From: Desulfosporosinus sp. HMP52
GTDB lineage: Bacteria; Bacillota; Desulfitobacteriia; Desulfitobacteriales; Desulfitobacteriaceae
Reading direction: 5' to 3'
DNA: 64,000 nt
Assembly (NCBI RefSeq): GCF_000765145.1
Contig: NZ_JMGA01000011.1
Location: forward strand, 27,151-91,150
Part shown: in pieces, positions 27,930-36,699 of the stretch
Layout: every line of letters starts with the position of its first letter
Numbering within the stretch: the stretch's first letter is position 1
The notes under the pieces: model-generated
Databases searched by the model: none
Told to the model about the DNA's origin: nothing
What the model saw: the letters and a program-made list of their open reading frames with translations, nothing else
Position numbers and translations under genes: made by a program

Positions 27930-28812
27930 CAGGGGGACGGTTCTCTTGAGTCAAATTTGAATGCATGGTAGAATTTGAGAAAAGGAGAGAAGGGCGTGAA
28001 GGAATGCCAAGGAAGCCAAGAAAGAAGAGTGAAACAGGAATCTACCATGTTATAGTACGGGGAGTCGGCCAGCAGGATATTTTTCACGAAGAAGATGATT
28101 TTCTGAGATACCTGGATACCACAAAAAAGTTATCGCTAGACAGCGGGGTAAGCGTGCTAGGGTATTGCTTGATGACCAATCATGTTCATTTATTGCTAAG
28201 AGAAGGCTATGGCGATATATCAGTGTTTATGAAACGCTTGGGTATAAGTTACGCTTACTGGTACAACTGGAAATACGAAAGAATTGGACACGTGTTTCAA
28301 GATCGGTTTAAGAGTGAATGCGTGGAGGACGACGTATACCTACTAACAGTCATTCGCTACATCCACGAGAATCCGGTTAAAGCATTCGTTATCAGCAAAC
28401 CAGAGGAATATGAATGGAGCAGTTGTTCTGCTTATTACAAAGCGGATCGAAATACTGCCACATTTCCTGATACCAGTCTAATCTTAAGCATTGTACATAG
28501 CGAAAAGAAAAAAGCAATTGAAGGACTTAAAAAACTCACAGAAGAGGGTAACGAAGACCACTGCCTCGATTGCGATAAGACAAAACGAATCAGCGAAAGA
28601 GAAGCATATGAAATCACCAAGAGAATAATGAAAGGTAAACCAGTAACGGCTTTACAGAAGATGGACCAGGATGCACGAAACAATATATTTAGTTGTTTAA
28701 GAAATGATGGATTAAGTCTAAGGCAAATATGCAGGATCACTGGCTTTCCATTTCACATTGTCCGAAAGGCTTAGACATTGACACAGAAGAACCGTCCCCT
28801 TGTGCTCGCCTT
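27930..28812 (+). mobile_element. REP-associated tyrosine transposase element
   Basis: A Y1 transposase gene bracketed by related short sequences: GGGGGACGGTTCTCTTGAG near 27934 upstream and AGAAGAACCGTCCCCTTGTG near 28787 downstream, which together form an inverted arrangement. REP-associated transposases act on such hairpin-forming single-stranded ends. The downstream end is repeated alone at 30311-30361, and its GGGGACGG core recurs in the palindrome at 1001-1062. Exact ends are approximate. Confidence 0.7.
28004..28774 (+). CDS. REP-associated Y1 (HUH) transposase, IS200-like
   Basis: About 256 residues. MPRKPRKKSETGIYHVIVRG is the characteristic N-terminus; GYCLMTNHVHLLLRE gives the HUH metal-binding pair (His60 and His62), and SYAYWYNWKYERIGHVFQDRF contains the region of the catalytic Tyr. 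A C-terminal helix-turn-helix-like stretch (GLSLRQICRITGFPFHIV) probably binds the repeat. Such enzymes cut and join single-stranded DNA at REP hairpins. The ATG at 28004 matches the family start. The gene appears intact. Confidence 0.9.
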   Translation: MPRKPRKKSETGIYHVIVRGVGQQDIFHEEDDFLRYLDTTKKLSLDSGVSVLGYCLMTNHVHLLLREGYGDISVFMKRLGISYAYWYNWKYERIGHVFQDRFKSECVEDDVYLLTVIRYIHENPVKAFVISKPEEYEWSSCSAYYKADRNTATFPDTSLILSIVHSEKKKAIEGLKKLTEEGNEDHCLDCDKTKRISEREAYEITKRIMKGKPVTALQKMDQDARNNIFSCLRNDGLSLRQICRITGFPFHIVRKA

Positions 28813-28878
28813 GTGCTCACCACACTAACACTAACACTTAGGTATTAAATCCATATACTATTAGGAATTAATGAAAGA

Positions 28879-30192
28879 GTGGGGCGGGTGACAAAGTTGC
28901 GGACATTAAGGCGGGGGACATGGGGAGACGATGTAAGATTACTGCAGACCAGTTTAATAAGCCTAGGGTATAACCCGGGACCAAATGACGGAATTTTTGG
29001 ATCAAAAACAACAGCGGCTGTAATCCAATTTCAGCAAAATAACGGCCTAGTGCCTGATGGCATTGTTGGTCCATTAACCTGGAGTGCTATACAACGGCAA
29101 CTTAATACCTTGGAGATTTATACCATACAGACGGGGGATACGTTCTACAAGATAGCGCTGGCTAAAAAAGTTCCTCTTTCGGAGCTCCTTGCAGTGAATC
29201 CAGGAATTGATCCGAATCGTTTGATGGTGGGTCAAACAATCAAGCTTCCTAAATCCACCGTTGAAGCTGTCCCGATCCCTATCACGATAGCCACTTTAGG
29301 ATTTATCCCTGCAGATTCAGTGCTTGATTTAGTTAAGCCAATTCTCTATATGACAGATAATGCTAATCGTAGACTTTATGCAGTAAATTATCAAACGAAA
29401 ACAATTTCCTTTATGCAGTTTGATCTTGCTCCAGAACGACTAACCTATGCTAAAGAAAAACTTTATATAGCCTTGCTTAAGTCTGGACATCAGTATTATA
29501 CAACATCCCCATTAGAAGGCGGAATCGCCATAGTTGATACTAAGACGTTTACATTAATCACACAATTTGCCATAAACACTGACCCTTACGATATTGTAGT
29601 GGATCACGACGGGTATATCTATACAATGCCGGGTTCAAATCAATGGGAACCGATCGATAGTTTTACGGAAGATGGCCAAAAAGTCGCAAGTTCCGGTAAT
29701 ACAAGGTTCTGGAGTCCGTCTGAAATGCACCCTCTGATAAATAGAATTTACTCGGTGGATACAGATTCTTCGCCGAGAGATATGGAGTATTTTGATGTTT
29801 TAAATGGATTAGTACAATCGCAGAAAGATTCTCCCTATCACGGGGATTATAATATGGCAACAAACTTTAGATTGTCTCCGGATGGAAACTATGTATTTAA
29901 CGGTTCAGGCGAAATATTTGATGCTAATCTAGGACATGTTACATCCCTGAATACTAAGTTCACAGACGTAACGTTTGATTTGGCAAACAATAAGTTCTAC
30001 CTGGGGAATAAAGCTGGGAAGGGGATCATGGTTTTTGATTATGGTACTGACCTTAATAGAGTATTTAAACAGATAGGTTCGATTTCTACCAATGGTTATG
30101 TCCAAAACCTCTTCTTCCAAAACAATTCGCTAATTGCTTTGAGTAAAAATGACCCTGGACAATATATCATAGAAGTATTAAATCTTAGATAA
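28879..30192 (+). CDS. Peptidoglycan-binding and LysM protein with a beta-propeller-like domain
   Basis: About 437 residues in three parts. A peptidoglycan-binding domain comes first (GDDVRLLQTSLISLGYNPG, GIFGSKTTAAVIQFQ), then a LysM domain (YTIQTGDTFYKIALAKKVPLSELLAVNPGI), then about 300 residues of repeated beta units (LYMTDNANRRLYAVNY, GIAIVDTKTFTLITQF, MATNFRLSPDGNYVFNG) that resemble a YncE-type propeller. The first two parts bind cell wall or spore cortex glycan. No signal peptide is visible, as in many spore-coat or LysM proteins of Clostridia. The start is uncertain (GTG at 28879 or 28888). Confidence 0.8.
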   Translation: MGRVTKLRTLRRGTWGDDVRLLQTSLISLGYNPGPNDGIFGSKTTAAVIQFQQNNGLVPDGIVGPLTWSAIQRQLNTLEIYTIQTGDTFYKIALAKKVPLSELLAVNPGIDPNRLMVGQTIKLPKSTVEAVPIPITIATLGFIPADSVLDLVKPILYMTDNANRRLYAVNYQTKTISFMQFDLAPERLTYAKEKLYIALLKSGHQYYTTSPLEGGIAIVDTKTFTLITQFAINTDPYDIVVDHDGYIYTMPGSNQWEPIDSFTEDGQKVASSGNTRFWSPSEMHPLINRIYSVDTDSSPRDMEYFDVLNGLVQSQKDSPYHGDYNMATNFRLSPDGNYVFNGSGEIFDANLGHVTSLNTKFTDVTFDLANNKFYLGNKAGKGIMVFDYGTDLNRVFKQIGSISTNGYVQNLFFQNNSLIALSKNDPGQYIIEVLNLR

Positions 30193-30310
30193 TCGTTTTG
30201 GTTTGGCGTGAAGTATTTTCCGACTACGAGTATTGGATAGTGTGGCACCATGACTCTGGAAATTGGAATAAAATAAACGGCATGTTAATTTCAGCGATTG
30301 ACATGCTGCT

Positions 30311-30361
30311 TCGAAAGGCTTAGACATTGACACAGAAGAACCGTCCCCTTGTGCCTTGTGC
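30311..30361 (+). repeat. Solo copy of the REP-transposase element right end
   Basis: CGAAAGGCTTAGACATTGAC and the following AGAACCGTCCCCTTGTG are identical to 28763-28805, the end of the transposase gene and its downstream repeat. The transposase body is absent, so this is a detached end that sits exactly before a truncated hicB-like gene. Confidence 0.75.
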
Positions 30362-30634
30362 TACCAGATTGAAGGCATAAATGATTCAATCAGTTATGAA
30401 GGCAGTAGTGTCAGTGAACTAAAGTCAGCATTTGAAGGAGCGGTTGAGGATTATCTTGAACTGTGCAATTTGAACGGTAAAGAACCTGAAAAGATGTATA
30501 AAGGTAGCTTTAATGTAAGAATAACCCCTGAGCTTCATAAACAAGCAGCACAAAGGGCCTAGATAGAGGGCAAATCATTGAATCAGTATGTTGAAGAAGC
30601 GATAGAACAGTATTCAGCAAAAGAACAAAAATGA
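30356..30634 (+). pseudogene. Truncated HicB-like antitoxin with an in-frame stop
   Basis: The reading frame gives IEGINDSISYEGSSVSELKS, then EDYLELCNLNGKEPEK, then a ribbon-helix-helix part FNVRITPELHKQAAQRA, a TAG at 30560-30562, and IEGKSLNQYVEEAIEQYSAK to a stop at 30634. This is the HicB antitoxin pattern: an RNase H-like fold followed by a DNA-binding tail. The N-terminal strands are missing and replaced by the REP-type end at 30311-30361, and no HicA toxin gene is seen. The stop separates IEGKSLNQYV from the preceding helix, so the gene is dead. Confidence 0.75.
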
Positions 30635-30657
30635 ATGTCTCCTTTAAATATCCATTC

Positions 30658-30854
30658 TTATTTTGAGTCGCCCTTCTGCAAAGTCCTAATAATTAAAATA
30701 ACGATTTTTAGTGCTATTCCAAACGTAACTATAAAAAAGATAATTTCTATGAATGGATTATATTTTTTCATTAGTAAAGTAAAGTATTGAGCAAGAAAAA
30801 CATACAAATAGATGAATATAGCTCCTAAAGCCATCGTCCTAAAAATAGATTTCA
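30658..30854 (-). CDS. Small membrane protein of unknown function
   Basis: 65 residues with two hydrophobic segments (MALGAIFIYLYVFLAQYF and IIFFIVTFGIALKIVILII) separated by a short basic loop (MKKYNPF). GGTG lies before the ATG at 30854. I recognise no family, and the case rests on the membrane pattern and a plausible start. A perfect 10-bp hairpin upstream isolates it. Confidence 0.45.
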
Positions 30855-30883
30855 TCAAAATCACCCATAACCATTATAAACAA

Positions 30884-30909
30884 ATAGAAGGGGTAAAATC
30901 ACCCCTTCT
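30884..30909. terminator. Short hairpin terminator
   Basis: TAGAAGGGGT (30884-30893) and its complement (30900-30909) around a 6-nt loop, between the small membrane gene and the fragment region. Its direction is unclear. Confidence 0.55.
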
Positions 30910-30987
30910 AAGCCACTTTCAAAACTTTGCTTTGTTATATGTCTATCCCTTTCGATTCATCCTCTTTCGTAGAGGCAGCCAACTTTT

Positions 30988-31085
30988 CTAATTGTCAGAG
31001 ATAATCTCAGCCAGGCGGATTTTAATGCCTGACTCTAGGAAATAGAAGCCCATGCCTCGGGAAAGCTCGGCATTAGATCGGCCAA
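30988..31085 (-). pseudogene. C-terminal fragment of a paralogue of the 41-kb 72-residue protein
   Basis: The minus strand encodes SNAELSRGMGFYFLESGIKI and ends LAEIISDN, matching the end of the 72-residue protein at 40957-41175 (ANSELSRGMGFYFLELGIKI). Only about 32 codons remain and no start is present. The adjacent 31086-31297 stretch contains only broken reading frames. Confidence 0.7.
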
Positions 31086-31336
31086 TAATATCTTTAGCGA
31101 TCCGGGATTGGGATGATGACAGTTTGAATGTGATGGTCGTCGAAGAAGGGAAGTATCGAGATAGATGTCTGGCGGTGGGACGAATGGGGATTTAGTTTAC
31201 CTGCTGAAGGACAGCATTGCGAGATATATCCTTAAGTATTCCAACAATTGGATAGCAGGATGATTTTCTTTACTAAACGAAGTGAGTTAAACTAATAGTG
31301 AAAAAGGCAACTATAAAGATTGAGGAGAAAACTAAC

Positions 31337-31762
31337 TTGAAAAAAATCATCCAGATATTCACCGTTTTAGTTTTTGTAAGTTTCCTAAGCTTGGCAGGGT
31401 GTTCACCAGTACAATCTGAATCTGACAAGAATCCTGCCTATCAAACTATTACCAGTGAAACTGCCAAGAAACGTTTAGACAATGAAAATGGTATCATTCT
31501 GCTGGATGTAAGGTCTGAAGCCGAATACGCAGAGAAGCATATCCCCGGAAGTTTGTTAATCCCCGTTGAGACTATCGAGACACAGGCAACGGAAAAGCTT
31601 AAAGACAAGGATGCAGCCATATTCGTTTATTGTCGAAGCGGAAATCGAAGCGCTATTGCCGCTCAGGCACTCGCCAATATGAATTATACCAATGTCTATG
31701 ATTTAGGCGGTATCAATAGCTGGCCATATGAAACGGAAACGACTCCCAGTACCATCAAATGA
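31337..31762 (+). CDS. Rhodanese-domain lipoprotein
   Basis: About 141 residues. The TTG at 31337 gives MKKIIQIFTVLVFVSFLSLAGC, a lipoprotein signal peptide with lipobox, and GAGGAG lies 10 bases upstream; an earlier GTG at 31298 would bury the signal. The mature part is one rhodanese domain: IILLDVRSEAEYAEKHIPGS, then FVYCRSGNRSAIAAQAL with the catalytic Cys in the CRSGNRS loop, and YDLGGINSWPY. It would handle sulfane sulfur on the outer face of the membrane. A strong terminator follows. Confidence 0.92.
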   Translation: MKKIIQIFTVLVFVSFLSLAGCSPVQSESDKNPAYQTITSETAKKRLDNENGIILLDVRSEAEYAEKHIPGSLLIPVETIETQATEKLKDKDAAIFVYCRSGNRSAIAAQALANMNYTNVYDLGGINSWPYETETTPSTIK

Positions 31763-31768
31763 AGCTTG

Positions 31769-31810
31769 AAAGGGCACCAATCAGAGTTTTTAATCTGATT
31801 GGTGCCCTTT
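31769..31810 (+). terminator. Terminator of the rhodanese gene
   Basis: A perfect 17-bp stem (31769-31785 with 31794-31810) ending in CCCTTT. It starts a block of about 120 bp that is partly repeated at 46697-46818. Confidence 0.85.
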
Positions 31811-31817
31811 GCTAGCT

Positions 31818-31892
31818 TTTGAAATATTTGGTGATTGATGGAAGGAAATGCGTGAAGTTCGGCGAAAACGAAAATATATGACAAATGTTGTC
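31818..31892. repeat. Intergenic repeat block, copy 1
   Basis: About 75 bp containing AAGTTCGGCGAAAA, highly similar to 46745-46818. Both copies follow a GGC(A/G)CCAATCAG hairpin. The function is unknown. The remaining gap to 32117 has a further imperfect hairpin (CCCTGATAAGTCAT) near 31950 and no supported gene. Confidence 0.6.
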
Positions 31893-32117
31893 TCTGAGGC
31901 CAGAATCGCCTGAGGGATGAATTCATATCTAATTAGGAGTTAGACAAGCCCTGATAAGTCATGGAATGATGACTCATAGGGTATAACTAAACCAGTTCTT
32001 AATGTTAAACGCAAACAACGTCATGCCCTCATGGAATTTGCCTTAGGAGTGGAAAGGATTAAGCGCTTTGTAAGTCGCGTAGGTGCCCAAGAACTTTACT
32101 AAGCTAGGAGTGCATAA

Positions 32118-33053
32118 ATGAACAACACTTTAGACGTCAAAAACATCAACAAAACCTATGATGGGGTAAAAGTGATCAACGATATTTCCTTTGCAGTTAA
32201 AGCGGGGGAAATCATGGGTATTATGGGTCCTAATGGGGCCGGCAAGACGACTACGATTAGAATGATCATGGGAATTACTGCTCCCGATCAAGGCGAACTA
32301 CATTTCTTCTTAAATGGAGAGAGCAGAAACCGAATTCCTCAAGCCAGTGTTGGATATCTACCTGAGGAAAGGGGTCTTTATAAAGAAGCCAAGGTAATGG
32401 AGATTTTACTGTTTTTATCTGGCCTAAAAGGTTTAGATAAAGTCATAGCAAGAAAGAGAATCATGGAATGGTTAGAAAAATTTCAATTGGCCGACAAAGC
32501 GAACTCTAAAGTTCAACAGCTTTCCAAGGGCATGGCTCAAAAGGTCCAGTTTATCGCCTCCGTACTGCACCAACCTGCTCTGGTTGTCTTAGATGAGCCC
32601 TTTTCTGGCTTAGATCCCGTAAGTCAGGATGTTTTCAAACAGGAAATTCGTCAGTTGGCGGATCAGGGCATGGCCATCTTGATATCCAGTCATCAAATGA
32701 ATTTAGTCGAAGAAATCTGTAATCGAATATTTATCATCAACAAAGGGGAAAAGGTATTATATGGCCCTCTTCAAGATATCAAGGCCCAGTATGGCAGTTA
32801 TCAGGTAAACATAATTGCCGAACAGGAGATTCCCGAATTAACCCGATCCCCCTTGGTTCAGAGTTTTCAGAGGCTGGGAAAGAAATGGTCCTTAGTATTA
32901 AAGGATAATACTGCACCGGCCCAATTTTTGGCCACTATACCACCGGAATCACCCATCGATGAACTCTCTGTGGCTAGGATCTCCTTACATGATATCTTCG
33001 TAAGAATTGCCAAAGGAGGGTCCTCGGATGAAATTAACTTGGAAAATCGCTAA
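32118..33053 (+). CDS. ABC transporter ATP-binding protein (NatA-like)
   Basis: 311 residues. Walker A MGPNGAGKTTTIRMIMG, the signature LSKGMAQKVQFIAS and Walker B ALVVLDEPFSGLDPVSQD are present, followed by the H-loop (ISSHQMNLVEE). The C-terminal 80 residues are of the DUF4162 kind common in NatA-type exporters. The product energises the permease encoded next, with which it overlaps by 26 bases. The likely role is sodium or drug export by an ABC-2 system; the substrate is not decided. Confidence 0.93.
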   Translation: MNNTLDVKNINKTYDGVKVINDISFAVKAGEIMGIMGPNGAGKTTTIRMIMGITAPDQGELHFFLNGESRNRIPQASVGYLPEERGLYKEAKVMEILLFLSGLKGLDKVIARKRIMEWLEKFQLADKANSKVQQLSKGMAQKVQFIASVLHQPALVVLDEPFSGLDPVSQDVFKQEIRQLADQGMAILISSHQMNLVEEICNRIFIINKGEKVLYGPLQDIKAQYGSYQVNIIAEQEIPELTRSPLVQSFQRLGKKWSLVLKDNTAPAQFLATIPPESPIDELSVARISLHDIFVRIAKGGSSDEINLENR

Positions 33054-34221
33054 ATGGGAATTTACGAGAAATTTTACGAACAAGCAATTCTTGATTGGCC
33101 TATTACTGACCCCTATCATTATGCTTCTCTTTGCCGGCGTGCCCCAATTGATCTCTAAGTTAGATAAACCTCAACAGGAAGTCTTTTATGTCATTGATGA
33201 AATCTCTGAGTTCGGGCAATTAGTGGAAGCTGCAACGGATACAAATCTTAAGTTTGTGCAGTATCAGGGGGAACTAGCAGAATTAGATGAATTAGTCTTG
33301 GAAGAAGAAGCCACGGGATATTTTATCTTGAACCAAGCCTTTCTAAAAACAGGCCAAGTTCAAGTTCACACTGCTGAAAAAAAAGTCATGTTTAAGGAAT
33401 TACAAGGTTTATTAAGTAATTTATTACAAGGACTAAGGGTTCAAGAAATAGGAATAAAACAAGAGCAGGTCGCCTACTTAACCTCACCGGCCCTTCTGTC
33501 ATCAGTGCATATTGGTGGTGAGAGCAACGGAGATCAATCCAACCGCATTGGTGTATCAATAGCCCTAGCAGGAATCGTCCTGTTTTTGATTTTCACCTCA
33601 GGTGCCATGCTTTTGCAAAGTGCCTTACAAGAAAAACAAGATCGAATGGCAGAGATCATCCTTTCCTCGGTAAGCTCGGATAACTTAATGCAAGGTAAGA
33701 TTATCGGTCACTTTCTCTTGGGAATTTCCCAACTGGTGCTTTGGCTTTCTATTGGATTGCCGGCAGCTTGGTATTTTATGGATATACCCGTCTGGGCTAT
33801 GATTTCTCTGGGTCAATTACCAATCTTGATATTCTTTGCCTTAACGGGTTATCTGCTATTTGCTGCGCTTTTTGTGGGGATTGGTTCAACTATGACGGAT
33901 ATGCAAAGTGCCAGCAATACCCAAGGCATGGTCTTTATGTTACCCATGCTAGGATTTATATTTGTTGGTCCGGTGATTTCGAACCCTAATGGTCTAGCGG
34001 CTCAAATAGGTACATTCTTCCCTTTAACCAGTCCGACCATTACTATACTGCGACTTGGTTTAGCGGAGGTTCCTACCTGGGAACTTGTTGTTGCGGCAAT
34101 AATCTTATTATTTACGACATTATTGGTGATTAAAGCTGCCGCAAAATTATTTCGAGTAGGGATGCTAATGTATGGAAAAACAGCCAGTGTAGCCGAGATG
34201 TGGAAATGGATGCGATATTAA
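33028..34221 (+). CDS. ABC-2 type permease (NatB-like)
   Basis: About 397 residues. One N-terminal membrane helix (FLIGLLLTPIIMLLFAGVP) leads to an extracytoplasmic domain of about 150 residues and then five or six C-terminal helices (IALAGIVLFLIFTSGAMLL onward), the layout of NatB/YhaP exporters. The ATG at 33028 follows AAAGGAGGG closely. It forms a dedicated exporter with the ATPase upstream. Confidence 0.9.
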   Translation: MKLTWKIAKWEFTRNFTNKQFLIGLLLTPIIMLLFAGVPQLISKLDKPQQEVFYVIDEISEFGQLVEAATDTNLKFVQYQGELAELDELVLEEEATGYFILNQAFLKTGQVQVHTAEKKVMFKELQGLLSNLLQGLRVQEIGIKQEQVAYLTSPALLSSVHIGGESNGDQSNRIGVSIALAGIVLFLIFTSGAMLLQSALQEKQDRMAEIILSSVSSDNLMQGKIIGHFLLGISQLVLWLSIGLPAAWYFMDIPVWAMISLGQLPILIFFALTGYLLFAALFVGIGSTMTDMQSASNTQGMVFMLPMLGFIFVGPVISNPNGLAAQIGTFFPLTSPTITILRLGLAEVPTWELVVAAIILLFTTLLVIKAAAKLFRVGMLMYGKTASVAEMWKWMRY

Positions 34222-34225
34222 GTCA

Positions 34226-34492
34226 TTGGCTACTATTAAGAAGGATGCAGAATGGGCCGAAGCAAAAAAGAAATGCAGGCTTAACGAAGAAACCTTGAAA
34301 ATGGCTAAAGAGATGGGTTTAAATCCCAGAAGTTTAATAAAAAACATACCTACTAAAAGTGAACAGTGGAAGGCTCCTGTAAGTGTCTGGATCCGGGAAA
34401 TGTATGAAAAACGACAAGAAAAGGGACTTCGGAAAAAAACCCGCAAGAGAGAAAATCACACCTTTAGGAAAGAAGGGGAGGAAAATAGGTGA
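34226..34492 (+). CDS. Conserved small basic protein
   Basis: 88 residues starting at a TTG 4 bases after the permease stop. The core EWAEAKKKCRLNEETLKMAK and NPRSLIKNIPTKSEQWKAPV resembles a widespread small Firmicute protein of unknown function; the C-terminus is very basic. There is no clear ribosome binding site, so coupling with the permease is likely. It overlaps the next gene in another frame. Confidence 0.65.
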   Translation: MATIKKDAEWAEAKKKCRLNEETLKMAKEMGLNPRSLIKNIPTKSEQWKAPVSVWIREMYEKRQEKGLRKKTRKRENHTFRKEGEENR

Positions 34493-34874
34493 ATGTATTT
34501 TTTGCAAGCTCCCAGAGATAGCTATCCTTGTCCAGAACGATCTAGCCCTGGCCTTTTTTGATAAGTTCCCAGTTAATGAAGGGCATGTTCTGATTATTCC
34601 CAAGAGGCATGTCGTAAGCTTCTTTGACCTAACGGAAGAAGAAGTTCTGGGCACCTGGAGATTAGTTCAGGAAGTAAAAGATTTGTTAGATAGCCGCTTC
34701 CATCCCGTCGCCTACAATGTGGGGGTTAACGTGGGAGCAGCTGCAGGACAGAGCGTTTTTCACGCGCATATTCATGTTATTCCCCGTTATGAGGGGGATG
34801 TCTCAAATCCCCTGGGCGGAGTGCGGAATGTTAAGAAGAGTATCGTTCCATATGCTGGGGATGGGGAGAAGTAG
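34404..34874 (+). CDS. HIT family nucleotide hydrolase/transferase
   Basis: The HIT domain begins at ECIFCKLPEIAILVQNDLAL and ends with the histidine triad HAHIHVIPRYEGD. Family members cleave nucleoside phosphoramidates or dinucleotides. The only in-frame conventional start before the domain is the ATG at 34404, which gives a basic 30-residue extension overlapping the previous gene; a start nearer the GGGGAGG at 34478 would need a rare codon. A nearly identical but broken copy of this gene lies at 44872-45299. Confidence 0.85.
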   Translation: MKNDKKRDFGKKPAREKITPLGKKGRKIGECIFCKLPEIAILVQNDLALAFFDKFPVNEGHVLIIPKRHVVSFFDLTEEEVLGTWRLVQEVKDLLDSRFHPVAYNVGVNVGAAAGQSVFHAHIHVIPRYEGDVSNPLGGVRNVKKSIVPYAGDGEK

Positions 34875-34880
34875 ATAAGA

Positions 34881-34926
34881 GCAAAGCAAAGTACTCCGAG
34901 CTATTTGACGGAGTACTTTGCCTTGC
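34881..34926 (+). terminator. Terminator of the HIT gene
   Basis: An 18-bp stem with one mismatch (GCAAAGCAAAGTACTCCG and its complement). The same hairpin recurs at 36647-36699. Confidence 0.8.
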
Positions 34927-35029
34927 AGAAGATCACCGATTCGTTTTAAACTTCCAGGCTAAGTATTATGGGCATTGGCTGAACAGTTAAACAAAAAGTC
35001 TTAGATAATGACAAGAGGATGTGATCTGA

Positions 35030-35332
35030 ATGCCTGGGCAAAATCATCAGATATCTGAATTAGAAAGTATTATGCTTCGAAATAATTTATTTAAGAAATT
35101 CAAATCGAGCAAATTGGGAGTATTCGGTTCTACGGCAAGAGGAGAAATGTCTAATGACATAGACATCCTCATTGAGGACAATGTTGATTACCGATCACTG
35201 TCAGTCTTTAGAGATGAGCTCCAAAAACTTACAAATAAGCGCATAGATATTGTAATTGAAAAGTATGCCTATCCCATAGTATTAAATAAGTACGGAAGTG
35301 CTGCCTTAATTTTAAGGAATTCGGAAAACTGA
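35030..35332 (+). CDS. MNT-type nucleotidyltransferase
   Basis: 100 residues. KLGVFGSTARGEMSNDIDILIE is the GSxARGE..SDIDL motif of minimal nucleotidyltransferases, with the two metal-binding Asp residues; RIDIVIEKYA follows. In MntA/HepT toxin-antitoxin pairs such proteins AMPylate and silence a HEPN ribonuclease. No HEPN gene lies nearby, so it is an orphan. AAGAGGATGTGATCTGA precedes the ATG. Confidence 0.88.
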   Translation: MPGQNHQISELESIMLRNNLFKKFKSSKLGVFGSTARGEMSNDIDILIEDNVDYRSLSVFRDELQKLTNKRIDIVIEKYAYPIVLNKYGSAALILRNSEN

Positions 35333-35494
35333 CAATGTCAGTTTTTTTTATACTGAATTAAACCTCGAGAGACAACAGGGGATAGGGTCATGTCTCCTTG
35401 CTATCTGAGCCCATATTTGGATCTATTTACCAAACAATGAATAGAGTAAATTCCTAGTCCTAAGCGAATTATTCCTTAAAGGAGCGTAAGGAGG

Positions 35495-36460
35495 ATGAGT
35501 TTGAAAAAAATAGTTGTAATAATATCTACTCTTTCGGTTCTATTAATGGGTTGCAGCACACAATCAATTTCTAAGGATAAAGCCGTTGTTATACCCATCT
35601 CAGAAGAAATTCAGGAAGAGCCAAAACCAGAATCAAGTATACCAAGTGAGCCCACAACGAATAACTTGACTGTTAAAAGTACTGATAAGCAGTCAAGTGT
35701 AAATTCAGAACCAAACCAGACTAAAGCTCCAGTAGCACAGCCCACAAAAAAACCACAAAAAAGTGGAGACCAGGTGTTAGGAGCAACTGATCCAAATGTT
35801 TCAGAAGTACCTGATTGGTTCAACATTGAAGCCCCATCAACTTATAGTGTTCATCCCAAGAAAAATCTTATAATCAAGTGGAATGGAAGCTCACCTAACT
35901 TTTTCTTATATATCCGAGATATGTCCAATGTGGAAATGAAGAGTATCTTTTCGGCTTATGTAGGCAATGTAAATAGTTATACCATCCCTGCGAATCTTCT
36001 TACTGAAGGTCACAAATATGGAATTTCACTTTATGCTACAAGTGGTACAAACAGAAGTGATCCAAATTATAAACAGCTTAGTTCAAGTAATATGGAACAG
36101 GTATTATACGGGAGATCTGTTACAATTCATACCTTGACTCCACCCGTTGTAACATCTCCCCAAAACGCTTCTGAACTTCCGAAAGCGGACGTGATCTTAA
36201 AATGGGTGAAGACCGGCTGGGTCGATAATAGAAACCTACCAATAGTCAGATACAAGATCGAAGTGGCAGACTCAACGGACAATAACCCAATATTCTATGA
36301 AGAGACTTCTGAAGACAGTGTTAAAATAGAAGGGTCTATACTGATTTCAGGTCATTCGTATAGCGTAAAAGTAACAGCACTAATTCAGCCATACATTTAC
36401 GAAGAAACCGCAATAACAGATAATACTAAATCAACCATAATAACCTTTAAAGTGAAATAA
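35495..36460 (+). CDS. Lipoprotein with Ser/Thr/Pro-rich linker and beta-sandwich domains
   Basis: About 320 residues. MKKIVVIISTLSVLLMGC is a lipoprotein signal peptide; a low-complexity linker rich in Pro, Ser, Thr and Lys runs to about residue 100. The rest appears to be two fibronectin-like beta domains (YSVHPKKNLIIKWNGSSPNF and VTSPQNASELPKADVILKW). It is probably anchored outside the membrane. The start is the ATG at 35495 or the TTG at 35501; the latter is better spaced from AAGGAGG. The function is unknown. Confidence 0.75.
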   Translation: MSLKKIVVIISTLSVLLMGCSTQSISKDKAVVIPISEEIQEEPKPESSIPSEPTTNNLTVKSTDKQSSVNSEPNQTKAPVAQPTKKPQKSGDQVLGATDPNVSEVPDWFNIEAPSTYSVHPKKNLIIKWNGSSPNFFLYIRDMSNVEMKSIFSAYVGNVNSYTIPANLLTEGHKYGISLYATSGTNRSDPNYKQLSSSNMEQVLYGRSVTIHTLTPPVVTSPQNASELPKADVILKWVKTGWVDNRNLPIVRYKIEVADSTDNNPIFYEETSEDSVKIEGSILISGHSYSVKVTALIQPYIYEETAITDNTKSTIITFKVK

Positions 36461-36504
36461 GAGTGTAGTGGAGCGAAACTATAGGATATTTATACTCAGT
36501 TTCA

Positions 36505-36612
36505 TCGTATTGGCTGAATGTTTTGGATCACCTTAGTCCGGAGGGCAAGCCCTCTATGCGTCAGGACATAGAAGCAACTGTTATATCGGAATCGGGATTG
36601 CGGATAGTCTAA
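36505..36612 (+). pseudogene. Fragment resembling the C-terminus of ketopantoate reductase
   Basis: A 35-codon stretch reads YWLNVLDHLSPEGKPSMRQD and IEATVISESGLRIV before a stop. The GKPSMxQDIEA pattern is characteristic of the helical C-terminal domain of PanE-type 2-dehydropantoate reductases. No start or upstream domain remains. The assignment rests on one motif. Confidence 0.4.
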
Positions 36613-36646
36613 ACGGAAAAGTTTTTGTGCAAATGAATATTGGAGA

Positions 36647-36699
36647 GCAAAGCAAAGTACTCCGAGCTATTTGACTGGGCCCGGAGTACTTTGCTTTGC
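36647..36699. repeat. Second copy of the HIT-gene terminator hairpin
   Basis: GCAAAGCAAAGTACTCCG (36647-36664) and a perfect complement (36682-36699), with flanking AAGATCACCGAT as at 34926-34940. A duplicated piece without the gene. The stretch 36700-37126 shows no supported gene. Confidence 0.7.
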
